A DNA stretch of 64,000 nucleotides from Alkalibacterium subtropicum (GCF_900112455.1 NZ_FOLT01000006.1:1-64000); one strand, 5' to 3'; counted from the stretch's first letter, positions 17,015 through 26,334 are shown. The notes: generated from the letters alone by a model not told the origin. A program made the numbers and translations.

Positions 17015-17130
17015 TCTCAGTATAATAATAGAATGGTATGAATGTGAAGAGAGTTTAATTTTTTACCATCTATAGCTTTGAACCTGTATTAAAAAGTACA
17101 ATCATTCCCCTATGATAATTAAATTTAATA

Positions 17131-17167
17131 AAAAAGGTGTGAGCCCTCAATGGTGCTCACACTTTTA
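17131..17167 (+). terminator. Terminator of xylA
   Basis: GTGTGAGC (17137-17144) pairs with GCTCACAC (17155-17162), flanked by A5 before and TTTTA after. Confidence 0.82.
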
Positions 17168-17199
17168 ATATACTCATTATTCGGCCGCTGCATTCTTAC

Positions 17200-17455
17200 C
17201 AGCCCGAAATGTTTGATCTCGGTAATAGACGAAACTCAGAAACCGGACATGTTTTCACTTCATGATATGTAGTCTTATAATGGGAAGTCATTTACCATTT
17301 GAGTATCGACTGACCATTGCAGGAGTCGATAAGGGAGACTCAGCTGACCTACTGACATTGAGTCTTCGTTAAACGGCTTATTAGTCTCAGTTCAGATAGG
17401 AATTTAGCCTTGAGTCCCTGTTATAAGACCTCATCACAGTCAGTGGAATACCATT
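17200..17455. repeat. Weak 52-bp periodic array downstream of xylA
   Basis: CTCAG-like motifs recur at 17235 and 17339 (two periods), with decayed versions at 17287 and 17391. TTGAGTC occurs at 17359 and 17411, 52 bases apart, each followed 7-8 bases later by GTTA. It is more degenerate than the arrays at 10286, 26437 and 49200 but has the same architecture. Confidence 0.5.
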
Positions 17456-17459
17456 TTTC

Positions 17460-17660
17460 GCTGGAGTCCCCCTTATATCGGCCAATAACAGCAAATCAGA
17501 TAAGTCACTGAAAGATTATCTCTCAGATGAAGTGCTGAGTAATCAGGAAGCGTCGTCACTGGATCTGACTCCAAAAGGCAGAGAAACCCTCGATGCCTTC
17601 ATGCAGCGTTACGTTAAAATGCTGGAAGTGGAAGAAACAGCCGTCAAACGTATGAAATGA
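17460..17660 (+). pseudogene. 3' remnant of an unidentified gene
   Basis: An open frame ending in TGA at 17658 encodes a coding-like C-terminus, including SLDLTPKGRETLDAFMQRYV followed by KMLEVEETAVKRMK. The frame is open back to a TAA at 17424 but contains no credible start or ribosome site, and its upstream part dissolves into the degenerate array. Codon use matches the neighbouring genes. I cannot name the family; the LTPKGRETL helix is reminiscent of winged-helix regulator tails, a weak hint only. It ends 30 bases before the second GH43 gene, so it may once have been co-transcribed with it. Confidence 0.5.
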
Positions 17661-17690
17661 ACAAAAATAAGTTTAAAGGAGCTTACTTAA

Positions 17691-19229
17691 ATGTCGATAT
17701 TTATCAATCCGATTCTCAAAGGTTTTTCACCCGATCCGTCTGTCTGTGCAGTAGGTGAGGATTATTATCTCGTCACTTCCACGTTCAGTTATTTCCCGGG
17801 AGTGCCGATCTACCACAGTAAAGATCTGGTCAACTGGAAGCAGATCGGCAATATCCTGGACCGGAAAGAACAGCTGCCTTTGGAAGGCGCCGGTCACTCC
17901 AGAGGCATTTTCGCCCCAACGCTACGTCATTATGCCGGTGTGTTTTACATGATCACGACGAACGTGGATCATGGCGGGAACTTTATCGTCACAGCTGAAA
18001 AGCCTGAAGGGCCATGGTCTGATCCATACTGGCTGGAAAATGCTCCGGGGATAGACCCGAGCCTGTTCTTTGACGATGACGGCAAGTGCTACTACACGGG
18101 CACGCGTCCCAATCCTGAAGGACCTAAATACAATGGCGACTGGGAAGTCTGGCTGCAGGAACTGGACCTGGAGACGATGCAGCTGACGGGGGTCAGTACG
18201 AAAATATGGGCCGGGGCGATGAAAAATGCTATCTGGCCTGAAGGTCCGCATCTTTACAAAAAAGACGGCTACTATTATGTCATGACCGCGGAAGGCGGCA
18301 CGGGCTACAACCATTCCATCACCATTGCGCGCAGTAAAACGGTCGACGGTCATTACGAAGGCTATAAAAACAATCCGATCCTGACTCACCGCCATTTGGG
18401 TAAGGGATTCCCGGTTCATAATGTGGGGCACGGAGATCTGGTCGAAACGCCGGATGGCCAGTGGTTCCTCACGTGTCTGGCGAGCCGCATGTTTGACGGC
18501 TACAGTAATCTGGGACGGGAAACCTTCCTGGCCAAAGTCGAGTGGGAAGATGGCTGGCCGGTCGTGAATCCGGGCATTGGGCGACTTATAAAAGAGCAGG
18601 ACCACTCGCTGCCACTGGTTCCAGTCGAGCGGCAGGCGCACTATGACTTGTCAGAGGACAGTCCGGCATTCATGTATCTGAGAAACCCTTTGATGGAGAA
18701 CTATGACCGCCAAAGTAGAGTCGGCTGGCTGAGACTGCACGCCACATCTGTAACGCTTACGGATCTGGCGTCGCCGACGTACCTCGGTCTGCGTCAGCAG
18801 TCCATGAACTATTCGCTTACGACTCAGCTTGACGCCAGCAACTTGACCATTGATGAAGCTGAAGCCGGACTGGCTGTTGTTCAAAACGACCGCTATGCGA
18901 TCCGTCTGGTCATATCGCCCGCTGAAGAAGGCTACACGGCCAGGATGATCACTAGGGTCGACGGAAATGATGACATGGTTGGGAAAGTGACCCGGTTGGG
19001 TGAGCTTCTGGAACTGTCTTTCATCGGGGAAGGCCAGCAGGTCAAAGCGCTGGTCAAAGATGTCCTAAGCGGCAGCGAAGTGACCGTGGCTGAAATGGTC
19101 GATACGCATTATTTGAGTACAGAAGTCGCCGGCGGCTTTGTCGGCTGTACGATGGGCCTTTATGTCACCTCAATGAAGCGATCGGACTATGCTGACTTCG
19201 CATGGCTTGAACAGAAGGTAAATAACTGA
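17691..19229 (+). CDS. GH43 beta-xylosidase/alpha-L-arabinofuranosidase
   Basis: A 512-residue GH43 enzyme without a signal peptide. The catalytic acids are Asp15 (SPDPS), Asp122 (GIDPSLF) and Glu184 (PEGPHLY). The propeller ends near residue 310 and a beta-sandwich accessory domain follows (SPAFMYLRNPLMENYDRQ...). It is a diverged paralogue of xynB and differs around the active site (for example HSRGIFAPTLRH), suggesting another linkage such as arabinose side chains. AAAGGAG nine bases upstream sets the start. No promoter, operator or cre was seen immediately upstream, where the gene remnant lies. Xylosidase versus arabinofuranosidase activity cannot be decided from sequence alone. Confidence 0.9.
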   Translation: MSIFINPILKGFSPDPSVCAVGEDYYLVTSTFSYFPGVPIYHSKDLVNWKQIGNILDRKEQLPLEGAGHSRGIFAPTLRHYAGVFYMITTNVDHGGNFIVTAEKPEGPWSDPYWLENAPGIDPSLFFDDDGKCYYTGTRPNPEGPKYNGDWEVWLQELDLETMQLTGVSTKIWAGAMKNAIWPEGPHLYKKDGYYYVMTAEGGTGYNHSITIARSKTVDGHYEGYKNNPILTHRHLGKGFPVHNVGHGDLVETPDGQWFLTCLASRMFDGYSNLGRETFLAKVEWEDGWPVVNPGIGRLIKEQDHSLPLVPVERQAHYDLSEDSPAFMYLRNPLMENYDRQSRVGWLRLHATSVTLTDLASPTYLGLRQQSMNYSLTTQLDASNLTIDEAEAGLAVVQNDRYAIRLVISPAEEGYTARMITRVDGNDDMVGKVTRLGELLELSFIGEGQQVKALVKDVLSGSEVTVAEMVDTHYLSTEVAGGFVGCTMGLYVTSMKRSDYADFAWLEQKVNN

Positions 19230-19293
19230 ACGGGAGCAAACAGGATAGCGACGATTGATGACTGCCTCAGCAAGTCAAAGTTTAATAGAATCG

Positions 19294-19340
19294 ACTGGCT
19301 CGCGTTCAGACGTTTACTGGACGCGAGCCAGTTGTTTATT
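19294..19340 (+). terminator. Terminator after the second GH43
   Basis: ACTGGCTCGCGTTCAG (19294-19309) pairs with CTGGACGCGAGCCAGT (19317-19332) with one wobble, followed by TGTTTATTGTT. Confidence 0.85.
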
Positions 19341-19615
19341 GTTAATCCAACGACTATAAAAGTTATTCCAGAACTGCTCGGATGTCGGATCCTAACTAAA
19401 AGAAGTGTTCGCTAATAGTTTATATTATGACCCGAAATCTAAATGATCCTATACGGCTGTTTGTCTGATTGTTTCACTGTGTTTTGTCATAAACATAACC
19501 ACTTAAAATTTTGCTGAGTGATTTTATCCAGCGGCTGCCCTAAAAGTAATTGGGAAGGGGCACTGAAAGTTGTGGATCGGTGAAAAGATGCCGTTTACTG
19601 TTTATATTTTGACTT

Positions 19616-19740
19616 GAACTTCAGTAATTTGGGAAAAAGTAGAGTTTAGCATCTCATTTTGAGCGCGAACTCAACAAATCGTTCCTTTTATGAAGTTCAC
19701 TTCAAAAATATATGGCTGAACTTCACTTTCTCTGCTCAAA
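19616..19740. repeat. Short 51-bp periodic array with GAACT/AGTTC arms
   Basis: GAACTTCAG at 19616, GAACTCAAC at 19667 and GAACTTCAC at 19718 are 51 bases apart. TAGAGTTTAG (19640) and TGAAGTTCAC (19691) show the same shift. In the middle unit GAACT and AGTTC can form a stem. Only about 2.5 units are seen. The rest of 19341-19615 shows nothing I can name. Confidence 0.4.
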
Positions 19741-19750
19741 CGGCTTACTG

Positions 19751-19823
19751 CATAATAAAACAGCGCTAGATGGAAGGGGAGCCTCACCGGTTTAAGGGAG
19801 TGATCCATCCATATAGCGCTGTT
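19751..19823 (-). terminator. Terminator of the MATE gene
   Basis: AACAGCGCTA (19759-19768) and TAGCGCTGTT (19814-19823) pair perfectly around a large loop. On the minus strand TTTTATTATG follows. Confidence 0.7.
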
Positions 19824-19878
19824 ATTTAGTAACTGCTCTAAGCGGATATAACCTCCGCAAAATTTTACTAGACTTCTA

Positions 19879-21246
19879 CTAGATTTTTACTGAAACGAGC
19901 CTTTTATTCATCCAGCGTTTCTTTTTCCAGCGGAAGTACATCAGGCTGCCGCGGATCCATTCATCGATCAGCATGGCCATCCAGATGCCGGGCAGACCGA
20001 ATCCTAAAACGATACCGAAGAGATAAGCCAGAGGCACGAGCACGCCCCACATCACTGTCACACCGATCAGAACAGGGAATTTGGCATCCCCTGCCGCCCG
20101 GAGCGCACTGATGATGACCAGGTTGCTCGTTCGTGCAGGCTGAAGGAACAGCTCGATGATCATGATCGTCGAGCCCAGAGCGATCAGGCTCGGATCATCA
20201 GTGAAGAAACTGAATATCTGCCGGCCGAATAAGGCAAAGAGACTTCCGATAACAATAGTTACCAGACCGGCAAACTTGAACCCCATAAACATGTAAGCAT
20301 ACGCTTCGTCCTGCTTCTTGGCACCGACCAGCTGGCCGATGAAGATCTGCATCCCTTTGGCAATAGACAGGGAAAAAATCACCAGGACCGACATGAAGTT
20401 CTGAGAATAGACACGCGTAGCCAGGGCTGTTGCGCCTAAAGTCGTGATCATGATCGTCAAAACAAGCTGGCTGACATTGTAAGAAAGCTGTTCACCGGCC
20501 GAGGGGACCCCGATATGCAGGATCTTGGCCGAATATTCTTTCTTCAGTTTGAAAAAAGAACTTAGAGACATTTTGACCGGCATCCGTTTGGTCAAAAGAA
20601 CGAACATGCCGACCATAATCAGGATGCGGACGGTGGCTGTTGAAATCGCTACACCCGTGACGCCGATCCGAGGGAAGCCCAGTGCGCCGAAAATAAGCAC
20701 ATAGTTACCGAAGACATTCAATACGTTCATGATCAGGACGGAAGCCATGACATCTTTGGTATGGCCCATAGCCTGAAGCAGGGAAGACACCGTAAGGATC
20801 ATGGCCTGGGCAAACAATGCCGAACCAACGATCAGGGCATAACTGCTGGCGTAGGCGTACAGCTCAGGTTCCAGGGCGAATAAGCCCAGCAGAAAGTGCC
20901 GGTTCAATCCGACGAACAGACTGACAGCCAGCCCGAACAGCAAATTGATGGTGATGGCACTCGCGATCGTCTTTCTGACCCCGTCTTTATCATTGGCGCC
21001 GACATATTGTGCAACCACGACGCCTGCCCCCATGGCAGTGAAATTGAAGAGGACGAACATGAATGTCATCAGTTGATTCACGACGCCGATCGCCGCGACT
21101 GCCTGGTCAGAAACAAAACTGAGCATGAACACGTCGGTGAGTTTCATCAGGATCTGCAGAAACACTTCGATAAAAATGGGCCATGTGATCATGAAGAGAT
21201 AGCGTTTAGCTGAAGAGGGATTTTTTAATGTAATGGTGTTGACCAT
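19879..21246 (-). CDS. MATE family multidrug/Na+ efflux transporter
   Basis: A 455-residue polytopic membrane protein with about twelve hydrophobic segments in two similar halves, typical of the NorM/DinF-type MATE family. Diagnostic segments are WPIFIEVFLQILMKLTDVFMLSFVSDQAVAAIGVVNQLM near residues 23-61 and VSQLVLTIMITTLGATALATRVYSQN near 250-275. It would export cationic drugs or metabolites in exchange for Na+ or H+; the substrate cannot be told. AAGGAAGG lies four or more bases before the ATG at 21246. Single-gene unit on the minus strand. Confidence 0.92.
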   Translation of the reverse strand: MVNTITLKNPSSAKRYLFMITWPIFIEVFLQILMKLTDVFMLSFVSDQAVAAIGVVNQLMTFMFVLFNFTAMGAGVVVAQYVGANDKDGVRKTIASAITINLLFGLAVSLFVGLNRHFLLGLFALEPELYAYASSYALIVGSALFAQAMILTVSSLLQAMGHTKDVMASVLIMNVLNVFGNYVLIFGALGFPRIGVTGVAISTATVRILIMVGMFVLLTKRMPVKMSLSSFFKLKKEYSAKILHIGVPSAGEQLSYNVSQLVLTIMITTLGATALATRVYSQNFMSVLVIFSLSIAKGMQIFIGQLVGAKKQDEAYAYMFMGFKFAGLVTIVIGSLFALFGRQIFSFFTDDPSLIALGSTIMIIELFLQPARTSNLVIISALRAAGDAKFPVLIGVTVMWGVLVPLAYLFGIVLGFGLPGIWMAMLIDEWIRGSLMYFRWKKKRWMNKRLVSVKI

Positions 21247-21752
21247 GTTTCACCTTCCTTTATCGTTTCCAAAATAAACACAAGGAGAATTGTACCATTC
21301 TGATCATTTAAAGCAAGATTATAAATCAAATATTAAAACAATTTTAGAAAACGCATGCATGTCATCATGCCCTGCGCTCAGATGAGTCATTTAGTCTGTA
21401 TCTGCAAAGAACAGACGCATAGTATTTCCGTAGAAGGCACGAGGGAAAATAGGTTAAGCAAGCCTCAATGATAGGGTGACAGATCAACGCAGCGTTTAGG
21501 CAAGAAAGCTGATGTATTATTTAAAATCGGACTCAGTCTGGACAGGATGGCCGAGAAGTAAATACAGATCCAATGCAAATAGCCCGACGCGTCAGAGTCG
21601 CCGCGCGGGCATATGAGCCTGCCGGGGAAGTGATAAACTGATCGGGGATAGGGGAGATTGCTCCGGTCACTTAATCTTTAGCGGGACAGGAACCTAGCTG
21701 AAAAGACGCTGAGCCGGTCGTAAACCCGTTCAGCGCCTTTTTCCTCTTGTTA
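21247..21752. other. Intergenic stretch without a recognised gene
   Basis: 506 bases. It holds the MATE 5' region, a GC hairpin GCCCGACGCG/CGCGCGGGC (21582-21610) and the terminator at 21701-21742. ACTCAG/GAGTC motifs occur at 21376-21386 and 21531, separated by about three 52-bp periods. This is too little to call an array. Confidence 0.5.
21701..21742. terminator. Terminator of the pentapeptide gene
   Basis: AAAAGACGCTGA (21701-21712) pairs with TCAGCGCCTTTTT (21730-21742). With A/T flanks on both sides it works on the minus strand and could also work on the plus strand. Confidence 0.7.
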
Positions 21753-22394
21753 TCACAGGTCTCGGATCTCCAGTCCGAGCAGATCCAGAAAGGCCAGCGC
21801 CTGTGACTGGCTGACGACGGCCCCTTTCAATGCGTCCAGTTCAATGGAAAGGGAATCAAAGCGAGAGGTGCTGATATCGATCCCGGATAAGGACGTGCGG
21901 CTGAACCGCGAGCCGTCCAAAAGACATTCCAGAAACCTGATATCTGACCACTTAAGCTCCAGGAAATCCGCTTCGCTGAGCCTGGACGTGTCGAAATCGC
22001 ACACCTTCAGTTCGCTGTAGCCGAAACTGCACAGGTCCATGACACAATCCTTGAACAGGACATGTTCCAGTTTGCAGTCGTTGAACAGTGTGCCGTTCAG
22101 CCGGCAGCCGATAAAACTGACTTGTTTCATCATCGCATGAGAAAAGACCGCATTGACAAACTGGCACTTTTCAAAGACAACGTCTCTGAAGTAGCCCTCT
22201 TCCAGATCGATGGCTTCGAACTGAACGTTGACAAAACGGACCGTTTTAAACTCCAGACGGCGGATGTCATGCATCGGAATGACACAGTCTCTGATCTCAA
22301 CGTATTCGATGTAGGGATCTTCTAAATCAAAACTGTCGTCAAATGTCTGATGATCGAGGTGTTTAGGTACTTGAGGCTCGACGCGTTTCTTCAT
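21753..22394 (-). CDS. Pentapeptide-repeat protein, Qnr-like
   Basis: A 213-residue protein built almost entirely of A(D/N)LXX-type pentapeptides with Phe or Leu at the centre, for example VRFVNVQFEAIDLEEGYFRD, VVFEKCQFVNAVF and VLFKDCVMDLCSF. It should fold as a right-handed quadrilateral beta-helix that mimics DNA. Length and the C-terminal helix QALAFLDLLGLEIRDL resemble chromosomal Qnr-like proteins of Gram-positive bacteria that protect gyrase from quinolones. That activity is inferred. A long acidic N-terminal segment (about 45 residues) precedes the repeats. Single gene on the minus strand, upstream of and divergent from the SNF2 gene. Confidence 0.85.
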   Translation of the reverse strand: MKKRVEPQVPKHLDHQTFDDSFDLEDPYIEYVEIRDCVIPMHDIRRLEFKTVRFVNVQFEAIDLEEGYFRDVVFEKCQFVNAVFSHAMMKQVSFIGCRLNGTLFNDCKLEHVLFKDCVMDLCSFGYSELKVCDFDTSRLSEADFLELKWSDIRFLECLLDGSRFSRTSLSGIDISTSRFDSLSIELDALKGAVVSQSQALAFLDLLGLEIRDL

Positions 22395-22493
22395 AAGTAT
22401 CCGCTCCTTTAACTGGAATTATAGCATGCCGGCTGTATTAAATGATAAGAATAGAGAAAGATTTTCTCTTTCCGGCCAATCTTTGTTATAATA

Positions 22494-22502
22494 GACAGAT
22501 GA
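22494..22502 (+). promoter_or_regulatory. Extended -10 promoter of the SNF2 helicase gene
   Basis: TGTTATAAT: a TGN extension plus a perfect TATAAT at 22497-22502. The -35 is poor, as is usual for extended -10 promoters. Confidence 0.6.
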
Positions 22503-22586
22503 ACTTTCAACGTCTAACGACGGTAACAGTTTTATGTATATAGCAGTATTTAGACAAATTACAGCTTAAAGGACTGACAAAACCTT

Positions 22587-25500
22587 ATGAAAAAACAAGC
22601 GTTTCCAGAAATGACACTGACAAGTCTGGCAAGTAATTATCCCACTTTTCTGCAGGGGAAAGAACTCTACAAAAAAGGATCCGTCACACATCTCAAAGCG
22701 GACGAAAAAAATAATACCATTCAGGCCTCTGTTGAAGATAAACAGCTGCAGACGGTCCACCTGCGTTTTTACCCAAATGGCGTGGCGCGGAAATACCACT
22801 GTACCTGTAAGGCGTTTGAAAAAAATACGGGAGCCTGCCGCCATGTGATCGCCACAATGATGCATCTGAACGACTTGGATGCCGATGATCTGACAGCCGA
22901 ATCGACAGCCGCAAAAAATGCGGCTCAGGGATTGATGTTCTCATACAAGAAGAGTGAAAAAGCCATCAATGCGCTGATCCACTATTCGAAAAAGGAAATC
23001 TCCCGACAGACTGATATCCTCTACAAACAGCCGGTTTATGTGGAGTATATGCTGAATGTCAGCGGGACGAAAGCGAACCCGGTATATGAACTGTACTTTA
23101 AAATGGGTAAAGACTATCTGTATGTCATCAAGAACAGCTCACAGCTCATCGACGATATCGTCAATGAAGAAGATATCGTTTTTGGCAAGAACTTTACCTT
23201 TAATACCGAAGACTACGCCTTGATGCCGGAAGACAAGAAGGTGTTCGACCGGTTGAGCGAGATCCAGACGGTCATCAAGTCTGTGCTGCCGATGGGGTAT
23301 GAGAACCAGTTTCTCAACAAAGACAGTTTCACGCTGCCGCCGTCCTACATTAAAGAGGTCCTGACTCTGTTAGATAAAACAATGGGCGCCTTTGTCCGTT
23401 TCGGTCGTCCGCCCAGACAGTTGTCTCAGGCCGATAGAGGAGAAGCGCTCCTTATAGAAGACGATCTTTCTCAGCTTCATCTGTCCTTCAGCATCGACAA
23501 GATCGACAATCTGTTCCATTTTAAACTGACAGAGGCAACGACCAATATCCAGAATATGACCTTCCATGACCAGGCTAAAATGATCGAGCACAAGCATGCC
23601 TTTTATTTCTTCGAGTCCCCGCATTACGAACTGCTCAAGCAGATCATCGAAGGGCTCAAAGAATCCGGTTCAGATACATTGGTCATGCGCCGCAAAGAGC
23701 TGGAGACCTTCCTCTCTGTGACCTTGAGTCAGCTGAAGCAGATCGTGGAGGTGACGATGGATGAAGAGGTTCAGGCCCTGCTGTACCAGGCGCCGTTTGA
23801 AGCGCAATTGTATATGGATACGAAGAACGACAACCTTCTGATCCGACCGGTATTCACTTATGGGAATGTCACGATCTATCCGCTTGAAGAGGCAACATCC
23901 GACAGCGAAGATTCTATCGTTGTCCGTCAGTGGGCCGAAGAGTCGAAGGTGCTGGGTCTCCTGTTTGAAGAGATCCCGCTGCCGGCCCGTAAAGGTGATA
24001 TGTGGGAACTGACCCACACCGACACGATCAGCAATTTTCTCTATGATGCCCTGCCGGCTTTGGCGGACTATATGGAGATCTTCCTGTCCCAGTCGGCACG
24101 CGGCTTGCTTTACAGCCCGTCGCGACAGCCACGGATAACGATGGAAATGCGCGAGTCTTCCAATCTTCTGGACATCTCCTTTGATACAGAGGATATTTCC
24201 ACAGATGAACTGAAAGATCTGCTCAAAGAACTGGAGAAAAATCAGTCCTATTACCGCTTGTCCAGTGGTCAGATCGTCAATCTGAAGGATCCGGCGTTCC
24301 AGGCGATGCGCCGTGCGAAGAATTCGCTGGATCTGGAAGAAGACGAGATCGAAAAAGACATGACGGTTTCAGTGTTTCAGGGCCTTTCGGCATTGGACGA
24401 AGACACCATTCAGACCGGGAAACGATTCAAGGAACTCGTGAAGCAGCTGTTCACCCCGGAAGAACTTGAGTTTGAACTGCCCGAAAAACTGAACGCTCAT
24501 ATGCGACCCTATCAGGTGACCGGATTCAAATGGCTGAAGAGCCTGGACCATTACGGCTTCGGGGGTGTTCTGGCCGATGATATGGGGCTGGGAAAAACGA
24601 TCCAGACGATTGCCTTTATCCAATCGAAAATCGAGAAGGAAGCGGGCAAGTATCTCATCATCTGTCCGTCCAGTGTCTTGTTCAACTGGCAGCATGAGTG
24701 GGAGAAGTTTGTTCCCGATACGGAAACGATCATCATCTCCGGAAGCAAGGAAGAGCGTGAAGCGAAGCGTCAGGAAGCCATCGACAAGGATATTCCTGTC
24801 TGGATAACCAGTTATCCATTGATTCAGCGCGATTCCGATCTGTATGAAGAAGATACCTTTAAAACGATCATTTTGGATGAGTCACAGAACGTGAAAAACA
24901 GTGCGGCCAAGACGACCAAAGCTGTGAAACGGCTGAATTCGGAAACGAAGGTTGCCTTGTCCGGAACACCGATCGAGAACCACTTAGGTGAACTTTGGTC
25001 GCTCTTTACGATCATCCAGCCGGGACTGTTCAGGAACAGGAAGGCCTTCCAGTCGATGGAACACGAACGCATCGCTGCGAAGATCAAGCCGTTCATCTTG
25101 AGACGATTGAAACGTGACGTGCTGGACGATCTGCCTGAAAAAACAGAGACCACAGAATATATCGAGCTCTCTGACGGTCAGAAACGCCTGTATCAGACGC
25201 AGCGTGCGGCAATCAAGCAGGAACTGAAAGAACTGGTCGATTCAGATACGCTGCGAGCCAACCGCATCAAGGTGCTGGCGGGCATGACGCGTCTCCGTCA
25301 AATCTGCTGTGATCCAAGGCTGATCATGCCGGACTATGAAGGCGAATCATCCAAGCTCGAACGTCTGATGGAATATCTGGAGGAAGCCAGAGAAAACGGC
25401 AAACGTGTCGTACTGTTCTCCCAGTTCACGTCGATGCTCAAGATCATCCGCGAACGTCTGGACAAAATCGATGTCGATTATCACTACCTGGACGGTCAGA

Positions 25501-25865
25501 CGAAAAACGAACAGCGTCTGGAACTGACGACCCGTTTCAATACGGGTGAGAAAGACCTGTTTTTGATCTCGCTCAAAGCGGGCGGGACCGGCCTGAACCT
25601 GACCGGCGGGGATACCGTCATCCTCTTTGACTCCTGGTGGAACCCGGCCATCGAAGACCAGGCCGCAGACCGCGTGCATCGTTTCGGTCAGAAGAAGTCG
25701 GTACAGATCATCCGTTTCATCACGACAGGGACCATCGAAGAACGCATCAATGACCTGCAGGAGAAGAAACGCGAACTGATCGACTCGGTCATCACCAAAG
25801 GTAACAAGGAGTCTGTCACGAGCCTGTCGACGGAAGAAATACTGGAGTTGCTTTACGAGGATTGA
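22587..25865 (+). CDS. SWIM-domain SNF2/Rad54-type DEAD-box ATPase
   Basis: A 1092-residue protein. A SWIM zinc finger (CTCKAFEKNTGACRHVIA, CxC...CxH, residues about 72-89) comes first. A long Firmicutes-specific region (SNF2_N bacterial, about 100-600) follows. The SNF2 translocase comes last, with LADDMGLGKTIQTIAF (Walker A, near 660), DESQ (motif II, near 764), LSGTPIENHLGELWS, and the helicase C domain with VLFSQFTSML, LISLKAGGTGLNLT and AADRVHRFGQ. It should translocate on duplex DNA; the cellular role is unknown. The nearest ribosome site (AAAGGA) is 13 bases from the ATG, so initiation may be weak. Full length and intact. Confidence 0.93.
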   Translation: MKKQAFPEMTLTSLASNYPTFLQGKELYKKGSVTHLKADEKNNTIQASVEDKQLQTVHLRFYPNGVARKYHCTCKAFEKNTGACRHVIATMMHLNDLDADDLTAESTAAKNAAQGLMFSYKKSEKAINALIHYSKKEISRQTDILYKQPVYVEYMLNVSGTKANPVYELYFKMGKDYLYVIKNSSQLIDDIVNEEDIVFGKNFTFNTEDYALMPEDKKVFDRLSEIQTVIKSVLPMGYENQFLNKDSFTLPPSYIKEVLTLLDKTMGAFVRFGRPPRQLSQADRGEALLIEDDLSQLHLSFSIDKIDNLFHFKLTEATTNIQNMTFHDQAKMIEHKHAFYFFESPHYELLKQIIEGLKESGSDTLVMRRKELETFLSVTLSQLKQIVEVTMDEEVQALLYQAPFEAQLYMDTKNDNLLIRPVFTYGNVTIYPLEEATSDSEDSIVVRQWAEESKVLGLLFEEIPLPARKGDMWELTHTDTISNFLYDALPALADYMEIFLSQSARGLLYSPSRQPRITMEMRESSNLLDISFDTEDISTDELKDLLKELEKNQSYYRLSSGQIVNLKDPAFQAMRRAKNSLDLEEDEIEKDMTVSVFQGLSALDEDTIQTGKRFKELVKQLFTPEELEFELPEKLNAHMRPYQVTGFKWLKSLDHYGFGGVLADDMGLGKTIQTIAFIQSKIEKEAGKYLIICPSSVLFNWQHEWEKFVPDTETIIISGSKEEREAKRQEAIDKDIPVWITSYPLIQRDSDLYEEDTFKTIILDESQNVKNSAAKTTKAVKRLNSETKVALSGTPIENHLGELWSLFTIIQPGLFRNRKAFQSMEHERIAAKIKPFILRRLKRDVLDDLPEKTETTEYIELSDGQKRLYQTQRAAIKQELKELVDSDTLRANRIKVLAGMTRLRQICCDPRLIMPDYEGESSKLERLMEYLEEARENGKRVVLFSQFTSMLKIIRERLDKIDVDYHYLDGQTKNEQRLELTTRFNTGEKDLFLISLKAGGTGLNLTGGDTVILFDSWWNPAIEDQAADRVHRFGQKKSVQIIRFITTGTIEERINDLQEKKRELIDSVITKGNKESVTSLSTEEILELLYED

Positions 25866-25985
25866 TCATGTTGCACGCACTAAAAAATTCCGACTGAAAT
25901 ACTTTATGAGCCCAGTGTTTATCGGTTGAATTCGCTTCCATCCTTTATGTAAACTATAAGTACAAAATCGAAGGAGGGGAACCGA

Positions 25986-26318
25986 ATGACCGCAAAAGCA
26001 GAAAAGCTGATGGATGCCGTTTATGCCTGTGTCGGTGCCTGCAATCACTGTTATGAAGCCTGCCTGCAGGAAGAAGCTATCGATATGCTGCGGGCCTGTA
26101 TCCGTTCTAACAAGGACTGCGCCGATATCTGTACGAATGTGCTCGCTTATAAAGGCCGAGAAGAGTTTTTGGATTACGATCTCGTCAAGCTCTGTGAGAA
26201 CAGCTGTCAGGCCTGTGCCAAGGACTGTGAAGAACATGAGGATATGGAGCACTGCCAGAAATGTGCGAAAGCTTGTAATGACTGTGCGGAAGCATGTCAC
26301 GATTACATCAATGCCTAA
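25986..26318 (+). CDS. Cysteine-rich four-helix-bundle copper-storage-like protein (DUF326)
   Basis: A 110-residue protein with 15 or more cysteines arranged along four helices: YACVGACNHCYEACLQE, LRACIRSNKDCADICTNVL, LCENSCQACAKDCEEH and HCQKCAKACNDCAEACHDYI. This is the YhjQ/Csp pattern, in which Cys residues point into the bundle core and bind many Cu(I) ions. No signal peptide is present, so it is the cytosolic (Csp3-like) form. AGGAGGGG six bases upstream is a strong ribosome site. Monocistronic, with its own terminator. No copper-responsive operator could be recognised. Confidence 0.88.
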   Translation: MTAKAEKLMDAVYACVGACNHCYEACLQEEAIDMLRACIRSNKDCADICTNVLAYKGREEFLDYDLVKLCENSCQACAKDCEEHEDMEHCQKCAKACNDCAEACHDYINA

Positions 26319-26334
26319 CTGCAAGTCGAATAAT

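Noticed and set aside
21582-21610. GC-rich hairpin as a terminator or rho-independent signal for the MATE or pentapeptide gene
   Set aside because: No T-run on either strand and no gene end nearby.
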